From: Conchocele bisecta
Taxonomy: Eukaryota; Mollusca; Bivalvia; Lucinida; Thyasiridae
Assembly: GCA_029237695.1 (NCBI GenBank)
Contig: CM055268.1
Span: forward strand, 48,502,418 to 48,566,417
Reading direction: 5' to 3'
Length of the DNA: 64,000 bases
The translations under genes and the position numbers were made by a program. The notes beneath the pieces are model-generated. The model was not told where the DNA came from and did no database searches. It saw nothing but the letters and a program-made list of their open reading frames with translations. Shown in pieces: positions 21,311-33,621 of the stretch (within the stretch, counting starts at the first letter, position 1; every line of letters begins with the position of its first letter).

Positions 21311-21559
21311 GGGGATTCTACTTATAAGAGTAAATGAAATATTTTTGACTGACATAGATAATTATTTTTTATGGCAATATTTTGCAAAGATTATGCTCGG
21401 TTTGTAATTAGAGTTTTCAACAAGCTGAATAAGATAATTCAATTATTATGCTCTGTCGATATGCTATGAGACTTCACAAGTTATATTTTTGAGACTTCAC
21501 AAGTTATATTTTTGAGACTTCACAAATAAAATATTTTGCCGGCTCGCATGAATAATTAA
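21311..21559. repeat. Degenerate start of the AT-rich satellite
   Basis: Contains short direct repeats (GAGACTTCACAAGTTATATTT, quoted here as 20-base GAGACTTCACAAGTTATATT, appears twice in succession at about 21470-21510) that lead into the next array. Confidence 0.5.
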
Positions 21560-24520
21560 TTTCTAGGAACATGATGAATGTGATATTTTGCAAGACTTAT
21601 GCTCGGTTTGTAAGATTTGAGACTTCACAATCAAGATAAAATATTTTGTCGGCCGGCATTCGATATTCGGCTAGTCAAAATTAAATGTGTTCAAATTTAA
21701 TTATGCTCGGTCGGTATAATATCAGATTTTGCAAGTGAGTTAAAAATGTTGGCGGTAAGCAAAAATAACCAATTTTTGGGAAAGCTAATTTGAAATTCAA
21801 GTTAATGGAATTAATTATTCACCTGTATTCAAATTTAATTATGCTCGGTCGGTATGTAATGAGATTTTGTGAGTTCCATTTTTTGGCGGTCTGCAACATT
21901 AAGTAATTTTTGGGACTGCTAACTTCAATTAATTATGCAATGAATTTAAATTCAGCTGTATTCCAATTTAATTATGATTGGCCGGTATGATATGAGATTC
22001 CGCAAGACTGAGTTAAATTTTATTTTTTGGAGGTTTTTTGGAGTAATAGTTAGGAATGCTAACTTGAAATTCAAGCTATAAATTTAGGTGTATTCAAATC
22101 CAATTATGATCGGTCGCTACGATATGAAATTCCGCAAGTTAAATGATTTCGCTGTCAGCAGAAATAAATATTTTTTAGGAATTCTAACTTGAAATTCAAG
22201 TTAATTCAATAAATTTAACTGTATTCAAATTTAATTATGCTCGGTCGGTATGATATGAGATTTCGCAAGTTATATTTTTTGGCAGTCAGCAAAAATAAGT
22301 AATTTTTAGTAATGCTAACTTGAAATTCAAGTTAATTCAATTAATTATGCTATAAATTCAGCTCTATTCAAATTTAATTATGCTCGGTCGGTATGATATG
22401 AGATATCGCAAGCTAAATTTCTTGGCGGTCAGCAAAAATAAGTAATTTTGAGGAATGCTAACTTGAACTTCAAGCTAATTCAATTATTTATTCTATAATT
22501 TCAGGTGCATACACATTGAATTATCCTCGGTCGGTATGAAATGAGATATCGCAAGTTAAATTTTTTCGCGGTCAGCAAAAATAAGTAATTTTTAGGAATG
22601 CTAACTTGAACTTCAAGCTAATTCAATTATTTATTCTATAATTTCAGGTGTATACACATTGAATTATCCTCGGTCGGTATGATATGAGATATCACAAGAT
22701 AAATATTTTTTCCGGTGAGCAAAAATAAGTAATTTTTTGGAATGCTAACTTGAACTTCAAGTTATTTCAATTAATTATTCAGCTGTATTCAAATTTAGTT
22801 ATGCTCGGTCGGTATGATCTGCCATATCGCAAGTTAAATTTTTATGCGGTGAGGAAAAATAAGTAATTTTTAGGAATGCTAACTTGAACTTCAAGCTAAT
22901 TCAATTAATTATGCTACAATTTCAGGTGTATTCACATTTTATTATCCTCGGTCGGTATGATATGAGATATCGCAAGTTAAATTTTTGGCGGTTTGGAAAA
23001 ATAAGTATTTTTTAGGAATGCTAGCTAACTTGAACTTCAAGCTAATTCAATTAATTATGCTATAATTTCAGGTGTATACACATTTAATTAACATTGGTCG
23101 GTATGATATGAGATATAGCAAGATAAATTTCTTGGTGGTCTGGTAAAATAAATAATTTTGAGGAATACTAACTTGAACTTCAAGCTAATTCAATTATTTA
23201 TTCTATAATTTCAGGTGTATACACATTGAATTATCCGAGGTCGGTATGATATGAGATATCGCTAGTTAAATTTGTTCACGGTAAGCAAAAATAAGTAATT
23301 TTTTGGAATGCTATTTGGAAATTCAAGTTATTTCAATTAATTATTCAGCTGTATTCAAATTTAGTTATGCTCAGTTGGTATGATCTGCCATATCGCAAGT
23401 TAATTTTTTTTGCGGTCAGGAAAAATAAGTAATTTTGAGGAATGCTAACTTGAACTTCAAGCTAATTCAATGAATTATTCTATAATTTCAGGTTTATACA
23501 CATTTAGTTATCCTTGGTCGGCATGATATGAGATATCGCAAGTTAAATCTTTTAGCGGTCAGCAAAAATAAGTAATTTTTAGAAATGCTAATTTGAAATT
23601 CAAATTATTTCAATTAATCATTCAGCTGTATTCAAATTTAGTTATGCTCGGTCTGTATGATATTAGATTTCGCAAGTTAAATGTTTTGGTGGTCAGTAAA
23701 AATAAGTAAATTTTGGGACTCCTAACTTGAAATTCAAGATAATTCAATTCATATGGTATAAATTCAGCTGTATTCAAATTTATTTATGCTCGGTCGGTAT
23801 GTAATGAGATTTTCCGAGCTCCATTTTCTGCCATATCGCAAGTTAATTTTTTTTTTGGTCAGCAAAAATAAGTAATTTTCAGAAATGCTGAATTGAACTT
23901 CAAGCTCATTCAATTAATTATGCTGTAAGTTCGGGTGTATACACATTTAATTAACATCGGTCGGTATGATATGTGATATCGCGAGTTAAATTTCTTGGCG
24001 GTCTGGTAAAATAAATAATTTTGAGGAATGCTAACTTGAACTTCTAGCTAATTCAATTATTTATTCTATAATTTCAGGTGTATACACATTTAATTAACAT
24101 CGGTCGGTATGATATGAGATATTGCAAGTTAAATTTCTTGGCGGTCTGGTAAAATAAATAATTTTTAGGAATGCTAACTTGAACTTCAAGTTAATTCAAT
24201 TATTATTCAGCTGTATTCGAATTTCATTATTCTCCGTCGGTATGATATAAGATTTCGGGAGTTAATTTTTTTGTTGATCAGCAAAAATAAGTAATTTTTA
24301 TGAATTGTAACTTCACGTTACTTCAATTAATTATGCTATAAATTCAGGTGGCTTCAAATTTATTTATGATCGGTCGGTATGGTAGGAGATTTTGCAAGTT
24401 AAATTAATAAGCAAAAATAAGTAATTTTTTAACATGAAATTGAAGTTAATTCAGCTCTATTCCTATTTAATTTTGTCGGTCAGCAAAAATAAGTAGAACT
24501 GATAACTTGAAATTCAAATC
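21560..24520. repeat. AT-rich satellite, 130-150-bp unit, about 20 copies
   Basis: The phrase CTCGGTCGGTATGATATGAG recurs at about 21704, 21842, 22235, 22382, 22522, 22672, 22802, 22945, 23090, 23235, 23367, 23512, 23645, 23787, 23958, 24100 and 24234. Spacing is 130-150 bp with one interval of about 171. Units also share AAAAATAAGTAATTTTTAGG and GCTAACTTGAACTTCAAGC. There is no coding capacity. Confidence 0.9.
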
Positions 24521-24904
24521 TATTAATTATTTGGATTATTATGTTATATGTCACATCAGCGACATAAGTAATATGTGTTTCTGGTCAAATTAATAGTAAG
24601 AGCCACATACCACTTTACACATATCCCGTGTACTACACGCAAATGGTTTTGGGTCAGTATTTTAAATCAATAAAGAAAATAAAAGATGGATGGATGGATG
24701 TGCATTCACCTCTCTCCGATAATTACGCCGATTTTCTTTCCCCCATTACGCCGTATTTTCACCTTTATCCAAATAATCGATCATTACGCCATTCAGTGAT
24801 GCCGTGCATTTACATGCCTCCGATAACCGTAGGCTAAATCGATCATCCAATGGTAACTATAGGCTTTGAGATCGATGAACCAATCGTAACTCGGGGTGTG
24901 ACGG
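24521..24904. other. Unique sequence inside the giant element
   Basis: This contains a short imperfect duplication around CGATCATTACGCC and ATTACGCCGAT. I see no gene. Confidence 0.45.
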
Positions 24905-25425
24905 ATGCCCTGGTTTAGGCTCTCAAACTGGGGTTTAGGGAATTATTGTGCATTTGGCGCTTGCCATAGAAAACAACCGTTTGGGATCACGATTGGCAGT
25001 TTTTTTCTTAAACTGTGGTTTGGGTCCAAACTAAGGTTTAGGCATTTTATTCGATTACGACCTCAAACGGCAGTTTCTGGCCAAATGCAAAATAATTGCT
25101 CAAACCCCTAAACCCTGGTTTAGACTCTCAAACTGGGGTTTAGGGAATTATTGTGTATTTGGCGAGCCGAAACTAGGGTTTGGGCAGTCTAAACTGGGGT
25201 TTGAGCTCAAACCGTGGTTTAAGCTATCAGAAACCCTAGTTTGAGAGTCCAAACGGTGGTTTCTGCCGCCAAGTGCACAATAATTGCTCAAACCAGGGTT
25301 TAAGAAAACTACCATTTGGGATCTCAAATGGCAGTTTAAGCCCAAACTAGGGTTTGAGGAGCCTAAACTAGGGTTTGAGCTCCAAACCATGGTTTAAGGA
25401 ATTATTGTGCATTTGGCTTGCCATA
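24905..25425 (-). repeat. Right terminal array of AAAC-N4-GTTT palindromes
   Basis: About 16 intact and several degenerate AAAC-N4-GTTT units lie in 521 bp, in inverted order relative to the left array. The shared blocks include ATTATTGTGCATTTGGC and CAAACGGCAGTTTCTGGCC. Confidence 0.9.
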
Positions 25426-25431
25426 GCAGGG

Positions 25432-28400
25432 AATGTATTGATTGTGTGTCCTTACAAATCCAGCCAAGTTTTCGTCGTCCTGTAGGCGTTGTCGCAAATC
25501 ATAATTCGCCTTCTGTTGAATTGTTGTCTTGATAATATGTTTCCAATAATCAATTGGTGGAAACACTGCCGCGCTAACATATTCATGCAGAACGGGCGTC
25601 AAGTTGTATTTACCCAATTTACGGTAAATGTCCGGCATAAATCCGAGAGTCTTACTGGGTTCACTGAGAAATGTAATGAGACTGTTAACAAACATCAGTT
25701 TTACCTTTTTAGAATTGTTTAAGTTGCACAATTGCCCGAACAGTATAACTTTCTTTTATCAATTTCAAGTTCTATAGGTAGTAATCCAATACAGCTCAAT
25801 GCCACGTCTGTTCTTGTGTACCGGCCCATCAACTGCATGTATTTAACACACTTGCGATGTACGCGTTCCAGATATTTTGATATGCGTGTCTGTTAAATTG
25901 CACCATAACTCACAACCGAACAGTGCTCTCGGTAACACTATTGTTTCATACAAATGTTTGATTGTAATTGGATGTAGTCCATGTTTGTGCGCAACACAGT
26001 ATGCAAGACTGAAATATTTTTTCCTGAGCTTAGAACACGCCTCGTGGATGTTGTCATTAATGTTCATGTTCTTGTCGCATATTACGCCGAGATGTACATA
26101 TTGGACCGTTTCTTCCACTATGTCGGAACCAAGACGCCAGGTACGCGACGTCGTATTTGAGTCTCTATTGTTCTCATTGAATACCGCTTCCCGGAGTTAT
26201 ACAGGTACTGGTCCTTGATCGAATTTTGGTAACATATATCCATGATCGTATCTAGTACATATTTAACAAGTGACACCACTACCATATCATCGGCGGAAGT
26301 TGGGCACCCATAGCTGATAGCTTGAATTCTTATACTCTGTTCAGATGATTTTATTGTGTTCATCAAGTCGTTGATAATGAGTAAATATAGTCTCGGGATG
26401 ATTACTTCCCACTGTCTGGTACCTTGGCTTATGGGGAACCAATCAGATCTATGTCCTTGGGACATTACACAACTATAAAGGTTTTAAAACATGCTCAATA
26501 TTATTTGGTAAATAAACATTCTCCCGTAGCAGGAATGATATCTTGCTGCAACTGTAGCCGATTTCATCAAAATCGCAAAGTATGCTTTTCTAGCAAAGTA
26601 TACTTTGAGGGAGTAATCATTTATTTTTCCCAAAATGCACATATAGAACTAACCACTGCATATATTTGATGATTAAAAGTATGCAGAATTATTATACTGA
26701 ATTTATTACATTGCAGTGATAATGTAATAAATTCAGAATAATGAAAAATAATAAATTTATCCTAAAATTGAAAATTTCTTCTTCAAAGTATACTTTGCTA
26801 GAAAAGTACACTTTGCAAGTTTGATGAAATAGGCTACTGATGTTTAGTTGAAATCCTCCTTGTAGATCATTCACATTAATGACATCGTCTCTATCGATAA
26901 TGTTTAATATACACTTTTCATAAAGTTTTAAAATTGTAGAACACCGAGATATTGCACGGTAGCTATTTGGATCACTTCTGATTTATTACCACCTTTATAC
27001 AGTGTCGAAATAATTCCTCTTTTGAGTTCCGTTGGTCTATGTGTATATGTGTACATGTTTTGACAGAGTTTTGTAATGACTTCAACTAGTAGCGGTCCTC
27101 CATATATAATGTTTTCATAATGTATGTCGTCATTTCCACAAGCCTTTCCCTTTTTGCACGTTTTAAGCATGTTCTGAACTAGAGTTTTATCAATGGGCAC
27201 ACGGTTCACATTTACACTGTCAGGAACTCGCGACTTAACGTTCGACAACTCTTGATCACACCTGGCTAAGTAGTCACAGTTAAAGTTGTCGTTTTGTGTT
27301 GGCGAATACAGGTCGGTTAAATACGACATCCAACCTCGATTAATGTCCACCGGATTATTGCAGACTGAGTCCTGGAACTTCAGTTCAAAAGTTAGGTTAT
27401 ATTTACGCTTATTCCTTCGGTAATTTATAAGCTTCCAAAACGCATTACTATCCAGTTAAGCTGTCTAGTCAATTTCACGTTCCATTTCATTAATATATGC
27501 CTCCACGGTAACTCTATGAAGACGCCTAAATGTACATTTAGCAGCCTTATAATTCCGATAACTTTGCCTCGAGGTCGACATTCACTTATCCAAACATGCC
27601 GTTTTTGTTCCATGTTCTTGTGTAAGTTGGTAAGTTCACTGTTCCAATAAGGTTTTATGAATGGCTTAAATTTAGATGTTGGGATACACGTATTTGTTGA
27701 ACGTATAGATGTTACTACCGTGCTGTATAACTGGTCAACTTCATCAACTGAGCTTATTTCATTTGTCATAGCCTCGTGTAACATGGTATCTGAAGTGAGG
27801 TGCAATCGGTATCAATCTTTATACTCTTGTTTGACAGTTGACCAATTTATAGTACGCAATGACACCCTGTTATATAATGCAAAGTCACAACAGTTGAATG
27901 TACACATGATAGGGCGATGTGACGAAACATTAAGGCAGCTGTCGTCCACCACACAACACGAATTGAGATTTACCACGTCACAGGCCTGAAACATCATATG
28001 GTCGATAAGTGTCTCTCGGTTACTGTTGAACGGCACATTACTAAACACCAGAGCACATCTCTGACGCCTCAATAGCTACCCAAGTTGTGACGCAACATGA
28101 CATCTACTAACATATTACCCCTAGTGTCAAGGTCAAATGTGTGTTGTCGCCTGGAAGGGAGCTCAGTGTTATAATCTCCCATTATAACGAGAGTACCTCT
28201 GTCAATGTATCTACAAATAACACTGTCTATTTCCTCTAAACTGTCTTTATATGCCGCAACTGTATAGTTCGTACATGGCAAGTATATTTGGAAGAAGTAC
28301 ATGTAATTACCAGGTTTTGTCATAATCTCTAATCCTATGATATAACGAGAACACACATCTAGTATAGAAATGTTATCATTTAGGCGCTTATGCTACAACA

Positions 28401-28650
28401 TAACAACCCCACCTTTATCAACACGTCTTTGACTCGGTATCATCAGAGCTGGGCCCGCAACTGAGTAACTTGTACAATTACTATTTATGCAGTTAAGGAA
28501 TTGTAGATCGTGTTCGAACAACCAGTGTTCCGAAATTCCACATACATCTACATGCCTTTCGTCAAGAAGATCACCCAAATAGCTAGCACTCGACATAATA
28601 CCCGCGGCATTCCACGTGGCGATATTTATATTGTTTATACCTGCCATAAC
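25432..28650 (-). pseudogene. LINE-A ORF2, endonuclease and reverse transcriptase, broken
   Basis: On the minus strand the order is endonuclease (ATWNAAGIMSS and DVCGISEHWLFEHD near 28500-28640; MGDYN near 28170), linker, then reverse transcriptase (KKGKACGNDDIHYENI near 27130; LKRGIISTLYKGG near 27010; DLQGGFQ near 26850; TSADDMVVVS near 26300) and a C-terminal region (FMPDIYRKLGKYNLTPVL near 25620). The set fits a CR1/L2/jockey-type LINE. The ADD catalytic motif is preserved, but several frameshifts and stops break the frame and a Q-family MITE (26554-26837) cuts the reverse transcriptase after LQGGFQ. In the endonuclease the usual SDH box reads SSH. The end is interrupted by the giant element and continues at 14346. 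Confidence 0.85.
26554..26837. mobile_element. Q-family MITE inserted in LINE-A reverse transcriptase
   Basis: The ends GTAGCCGATTTCATCAAAAT and the complement (TTTGATGAAATAGGCTAC) match the copy at 9798-10103. The inner palindrome is shortened (CTGAATTTATTACATTGCAG). The LINE coding sequence is split by it, so it inserted after the LINE did. Confidence 0.8.
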
Positions 28651-28652
28651 AA

Positions 28653-30931
28653 TCACTGTACATCGATATCTGCGTCAAGCGCTGAGTAGCGGTTATTTTC
28701 AATATAACCGTGTTCATACCATGCGTCGACCGGGTACCGTGATTCGCGATTGTATTCGTCATTCTTATCGTAATTGCTACCATTACACTGCGATGTATAT
28801 GCACTATATGGGAGCCATGGCCGACATGTCACCCCGCTGGGCCAAAAATACGGTTCATCCGTAATTATGTGAGCATTTTCGTTGTCTTCTATGTTGACTT
28901 GGATCACGACAATACTAAATCTGAGGTTCCTAGATATCGATACTTTCGTCACTTTCGGGCCGCGCTTGCTTATGTAGTTGGCGAGTTTAGTGTCAGTGAT
29001 TGAAGGACGAAAACCACCAACGTAAAACCGTGTTGTACGTCGCCTGACGTACTGGCTGAAGTCGGCGTCATCGTCGTCGACGTCAACCTCATTGCATGCT
29101 GCGTCAGCATCATGTCCTATTCCGTTATTGTGATACCTGTTAAAATCACAGTTTCGTCTCTCTGCAGCGGCGGCAATCTCGCGGTATATAATATCGAAAT
29201 TGATTTGTCGTTTTTCTTGAGCGTTATTACTGCCTGCTTTTGGTCGACCAGAAGTTGTGTTCTTAGTACGCCGTTGATCTTGGGTGGTAAAAATTGTCGG
29301 AATTGTTGTGTTACCAAACGAACAATTATTCTCGCAGACAGTATTATTTACTGGGACGTTACACAAAATGGCGGAGAACGTTTCGGTTTGCACTTGTGGA
29401 GCCACGTTGGCGTTCGCGTTACTTGCAGACATTAGCTCGCGCGATGGTGGAAGCGCAACGTCTACCACTGCGGGTACACGGGGTTCTATATCACTAGGTG
29501 GATGAGCATTGTTATTTACACGTGTGGCGCTGTTAAATGTTTCGGTTTGCGCTTGTGGAACCACGTCGACGTCCGCGTCATTTGTAGAAGTTAGCTCACG
29601 CGACGGTGGAAGTGCAACGTCTACCACTGCGGGTACACGGGATGCTATATCTCTAGGTGGCTTAGCAGTGTTATTTACACCTGCGGTACAGTTAAATGTT
29701 TCGGTTTGCGCTTGTGGAGCCACGTTGGTGCTCGCGTTATTTGTAGACGTGAGCTCACGCAATGGTGGAAGTGCAACGTCTACCACTGCGGGTGCTGAAT
29801 CACTAGGTGGCTGAGCATTGTTATTTATACTTTTGGCACTGTTGCCATGTGTTTCGCATAGACTCAGTTGGAGCGGGTGGGATGGTATCTCTGATAAGGT
29901 CACGTGATTTGAATCCGCTGACATTCCAGCCTCTGGGGATTCTGGGCGTAAACGGATATTTGAAGATGCTTGAGCCGTCAGATTCAAGATCACGTGCCAC
30001 TGAACCCCCAATGGTGTTGATTACAGACGTTGTAACCGCAACTGCCCCTCCTATAACCCTAGTACGGTTAATTTTAGTTCAGATACAGTTGACTGCACAG
30101 TGTTAATATTGGATGTGATATTTGTCAGTTCCGAAGTACGTCTTTGTTCGTCTGTGGACAAGGACGATTTAACGTTTGATACACACATTGTGACAGTATT
30201 CAAACTATCGCCAATCGTGTTCTCAACAGCGGAGATTTTATTATTTAAGTCATCGAGAGAACATTTTAAATGTTTTATTTCCGAATGTCTGATATATCCG
30301 TGGCGGCTTGTCTCTGTTTCACAAGAAGCATATCCGCTTCCAAGCCATTAATGATGTCCTTCAGCTGTTTTATTTCGGCGTGACACGCGCACCTGTCGGG
30401 CACCTGTGATGTCGTGCGCGCATGGGTTCTGGACACGGAGCTGGGCTGGCCTGGTCGCTTTCAGATGGATGCAATGTCCTTCAAAACGGATATGTCTGCG
30501 CCCTCCACGACAGACAGCAGGGTGTGGATATCTCTGGCCAACTTAACACCTTGTCGTGTATTCACTCGGCGTTTCATCTCGCTATTGACATCATACGTAA
30601 ACACCCAGACTCGCGTAGACGTTCAAACAACATGATACGGGTCTGTTCGAGGTCACGCTCTGATTGTAGTCTATCAAAACTCGGTCGACGAACATGTCGG
30701 TCGGTAACTCTCGAACAAGCTTTAGAAGGCGGTGATATTGCACATGATCCGCACCTGGAAAACTGAGTTCATCGTTTGTTCCACTTCACGATTGGGATCA
30801 AACACCATCGGCGATACCGTTAAACACGGATTATTGCCTTGTATGTATGATGACGTCACAGGCACCTTCACCTCGGTGTTGTTGTCGATAGCCACGGGCT
30901 CTAACTCTACATACTTGTTATTTTCTGCCAT
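28653..30931 (-). pseudogene. LINE-A ORF1 with an RRM-like domain and a 53-residue tandem repeat
   Basis: The minus-strand start is MAENNKYVELEP at 30931; the frame then breaks near 30722 and resumes by 30020. Between 30011 and 28653 an open frame of about 450 residues contains three tandem copies of a 53-residue unit beginning AVVDVALPPSRELTS (DNA period 159 bp at about 29460, 29619 and 29778). A domain follows containing RFYVGGFRPSITDTKLANYI, resembling the RRM fold of LINE ORF1 RNA-binding proteins. The same domain in LINE-B reads RFYIGGFKRGITEDIIYRYV. The endonuclease of ORF2 begins immediately after the ORF1 stop. The role as an RNA-binding packaging protein is inferred from the family. 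Confidence 0.75.
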
Positions 30932-31192
30932 AATTGAAAAACTACAGCTCACTGAATATCACTGAATATCGCTCGCTGAATGTAGCTCACTGAACACTAA
31001 TCATTTCATGTGGTGAACAAAGAGAAATGCAATTTTATAAAATAAAACTCAATTTACTGCCAATAATGATGTAAATGTAAAAGATGGTAACTTATCTCTA
31101 AATTCATGTAATTTTCCCGCGGTGTCAATGGGTTTTATCCAATATATTCCAGATTTGGTACGGAGCACAAACACAACTCGTCCACTCCACAA
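30932..31192 (-). mobile_element. LINE-A 5' UTR and junction with LINE-B
   Basis: Just upstream of the LINE-A start the sequence contains repeated CACTGAATATC motifs (about 30950-30990). Then follows AT-rich sequence that may be the 5' region of either LINE; the exact border is not visible. Confidence 0.45.
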
Positions 31193-31268
31193 GTATGCAG
31201 AATAATAAAACTGAACTTATTACATTATCACAGCCAACATGGCTGTGATAATGTAATAAATTCAGTAA
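31193..31268. repeat. Inner palindrome of the Q-family MITE, solo
   Basis: A stem of about 25 bp (arm ATTACATTATCACAGCCA) with flanking AGTATGCAGAAT matches the centre of the Q-family MITE. It lies at the 5' edge of LINE-B. Confidence 0.65.
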
Positions 31269-31292
31269 AATGTAAATGTCTCAAGGAAAAAT

Positions 31293-32160
31293 ATGAGTAT
31301 GCCAATACAGACTGTTATATCTGAGCGTATCCAGGTTCGTAGCTCGTCCAAGTCAGGAGGCTCGTTACTGCCCAGACAGAGCAGTGACGAATATACTACA
31401 GACAATAATCCGGCCCCTGACCGCACATACTCCACTGGACACAGTTATAACCCGACGTTTCCTGCACGTTCTCTGCTCAGTAATAGTATTCCAGTTATGG
31501 TGTCAAAGTAGTTAGAACCTAATTGTAATGGTCCGGTAATCAGTCATCCCATGAATTATCTACATGACACGCGTGTGCAGATGCGACAGGTTCAAATACC
31601 AGGTAGTGATAATTAAACAGGGGTGCGTAGTAATAACGGACAGAATATAGGTCACGGTGATCTGTTGCCTAGTCAGTCCATGGACAGTCCATGGACAACG
31701 GTACTTTCATTGACTGATATGTGCATAATGGTGTTGGTAAAAATCTCGGTCGCAGTGACCAGCAATCAATCCAAGGTAGGGAGAATGACGTATATTCGTA
31801 TATTCGCAAGAAACCAAAACGGTTTTATATTGGAGGCTTCAAGCGTGGTATCACCGAGGACATTATCTATAGATATGTCCAACAACGTGGTCCAAAGCCA
31901 CTGGGTGCGCATCTTCCCCATGCGTAAGGTGTCGTAATCAGACTAAATGTTGAAGATGATGATTCCGTGCACTTGGTAGATTCCCCACAATTTTGGCCCA
32001 GAAAAATAGTGTGTCGGCCCTGGCTGTCTCGTGCGCAGTTTGCATCAACTCGATAAAATCGACGCTACAATGACCAGAATCAACAACATAATATAGATGA
32101 ACCGAACTATGGTTCATACAACAGGTACAATGGGCTCAACACTAGCTATAACGTTGACTA
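31293..32160 (+). pseudogene. LINE-B ORF1, frameshifted
   Basis: An N-terminal part (MSMPIQTVISERIQVRSS) ends in a stop at about 31511. The RRM-like part (KRFYIGGFKRGITEDIIYRY) is in another frame at 31721-31927. It is followed by FWPRKIVCRPWLSRAQF in a third frame, which corresponds to FWPSGVTCRPWLPYSAY of LINE-A. At least two frameshifts are needed, so it is not functional. Confidence 0.7.
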
Positions 32161-32215
32161 AATACGTGTACCTTCAATCATTTACTCATGGCTAATATTG
32201 ATACAATGAATACAT

Positions 32216-33421
32216 CAGTGATACGGGGTACATGTCGTACTGGTGGAATCATGTCCAGTAGTTCATATTGATGTGATGTACTCACACACCAGTCAGTTGA
32301 TGTGTGCGGGATCTCAGAACATTGGCTGTTTGGTCACAACATTCACTTTATGAACCATAGCAACAGTAACTATGTGTCATATGCAAAGGTTGATGCAGAC
32401 GTGGGTTCTTCAGGCACCAGGCGTGTCGGCAAAGGTGGGGTTGGTTTGATGTGGAAAAGACAAATTGATCAGCTCATTACACCAATTGATATTGATGACG
32501 ACAGGATTATTGGTATTCAATACTAAGTATCCAAGTCTGAGTATATGTATATATTTCAGGTGTATTTCCCCTGTAGTAACCATCCGATTCAAGAATTTCG
32601 TGACTATACTTAGATACTTTGCATGCATTGTTAAGTATGTATAAGGAAAAGAGAGTTGTTATTATGATGGGGGATTACAATGCTCACTTAAATGGTCCGA
32701 TGCCCACACAACATCTTGATAATCGAGGCAAAGACCTGTTGAAGTTCCTTGACGAAAACAATATTGTGGCCTTCAATGTTTTAGAAACGTATGTTGGTGC
32801 GGAGTGCACATTTGTCTCATATGACGAGAGCAGCGAATCTATAATAGACCACGTTATTTTATGCGCGGTGAGTCTCGACAGAGTCGTACGCTGTGAAGTC
32901 CTCGACGACAGTGCCATGAACGTATCGCGACATAGACCTGTGGTGTGTGACGTATTACTTCCAAATGCGCAGGAGGTCGCCGCAAGTAGCGAGTGTTATA
33001 TGTCAAAAGTGAACGGGAAAAGGGCATTCGATTATCAACTGTGGCACTATAGTGAAGTACTGACAGCAATGTTGTCTGAAACATTCACGATACACAATGA
33101 CTGTGTCAGTAAAAGTGATATTGACGTGATGTATCACGGCTTAGTGCAGTGCATGTGCGCAAGCAGTGAGGTTACAATTCCGAAAACAAAATTTAAACCA
33201 TTTTTAAAACCATACTGGAACAACGAATTAACAGAATTACATCGCACTATGAACAATTGTCGTTGGCAATGGATTCGTAATGGAAGGCAAAGAGATCGCG
33301 AAAATGTGTGTTTCAATAACTATAAATCTGTTAGCGTCAATTTAGATATTTGCATCGGAAATGTGTTGAATGGTGCGAACAGGCGTTGCTCAGCGAAATC
33401 GACACAGCAGTAGAATTAGAC
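32216..33421 (+). pseudogene. LINE-B ORF2 endonuclease region, broken
   Basis: DVCGISEHWLFGHNIHFMN (32300-32350) and a later open frame at 32619-33413 carry the apurinic-type endonuclease. The metal-binding MMGDYNAHLNG is at about 32660 and NVSRHRPVVCDVL at about 32925. The usual SDH catalytic box reads SRH here and SSH in LINE-A, so the lineage may use a variant or both copies may be dead. The frame is interrupted between 32526 and 32619. Confidence 0.75.
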
Positions 33422-33621
33422 TGCCGAAATTTCTGGACATTATTTAACAGCCGTCGCAAACGGGGCTGTACATCGACTGGTTGTGAAATTAAATGTAATG
33501 GTGTAAACTATCGGGATCCCGAATTGATAGCCAATAATTGAGGTAGTTACTTTTAAATGCCACAAAATGACAATGATTACGACAGCTCAAACAAATCGTT
33601 TATTGGAAATGAATTACATGT

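Larger units (their letters stand above)
14347..25425. mobile_element. Giant TIR element, 11,079 bp, IS3EU-like ends, no transposase
   Basis: The element starts TATGACAAGCCAAATGCACA and ends with the complement of TATGGCAAGCCAAATGCACA; the outermost 85 bp of the two ends differ at about 2 positions. GCAGGG lies on each side (14341-14346, 25426-25431), a 6-bp target duplication, and the host LINE reads continuously across it. Ends of the form TAY..RTA with a 6-bp duplication are, as I recall, characteristic of the IS3EU superfamily; this is the best fit but is inference. Polintons also make 6-bp duplications but normally have AG..CT ends and many genes. The interior has a truncated LINE, two satellites and two nested TIR elements, but no transposase or other gene, so the element must have been moved in trans. 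Confidence 0.75.

Noticed and set aside
14347..25425. A Polinton/Maverick, because of the 6-bp duplication and long inverted ends
   Set aside because: No polymerase B, integrase, ATPase or capsid genes are visible, and the ends are TAT..ATA rather than AG..CT.
29112..29814. Plus-strand frames opposite LINE-A ORF1
   Set aside because: They are antisense shadows of the three 159-bp repeats; the minus strand has the recognisable RRM-like domain.
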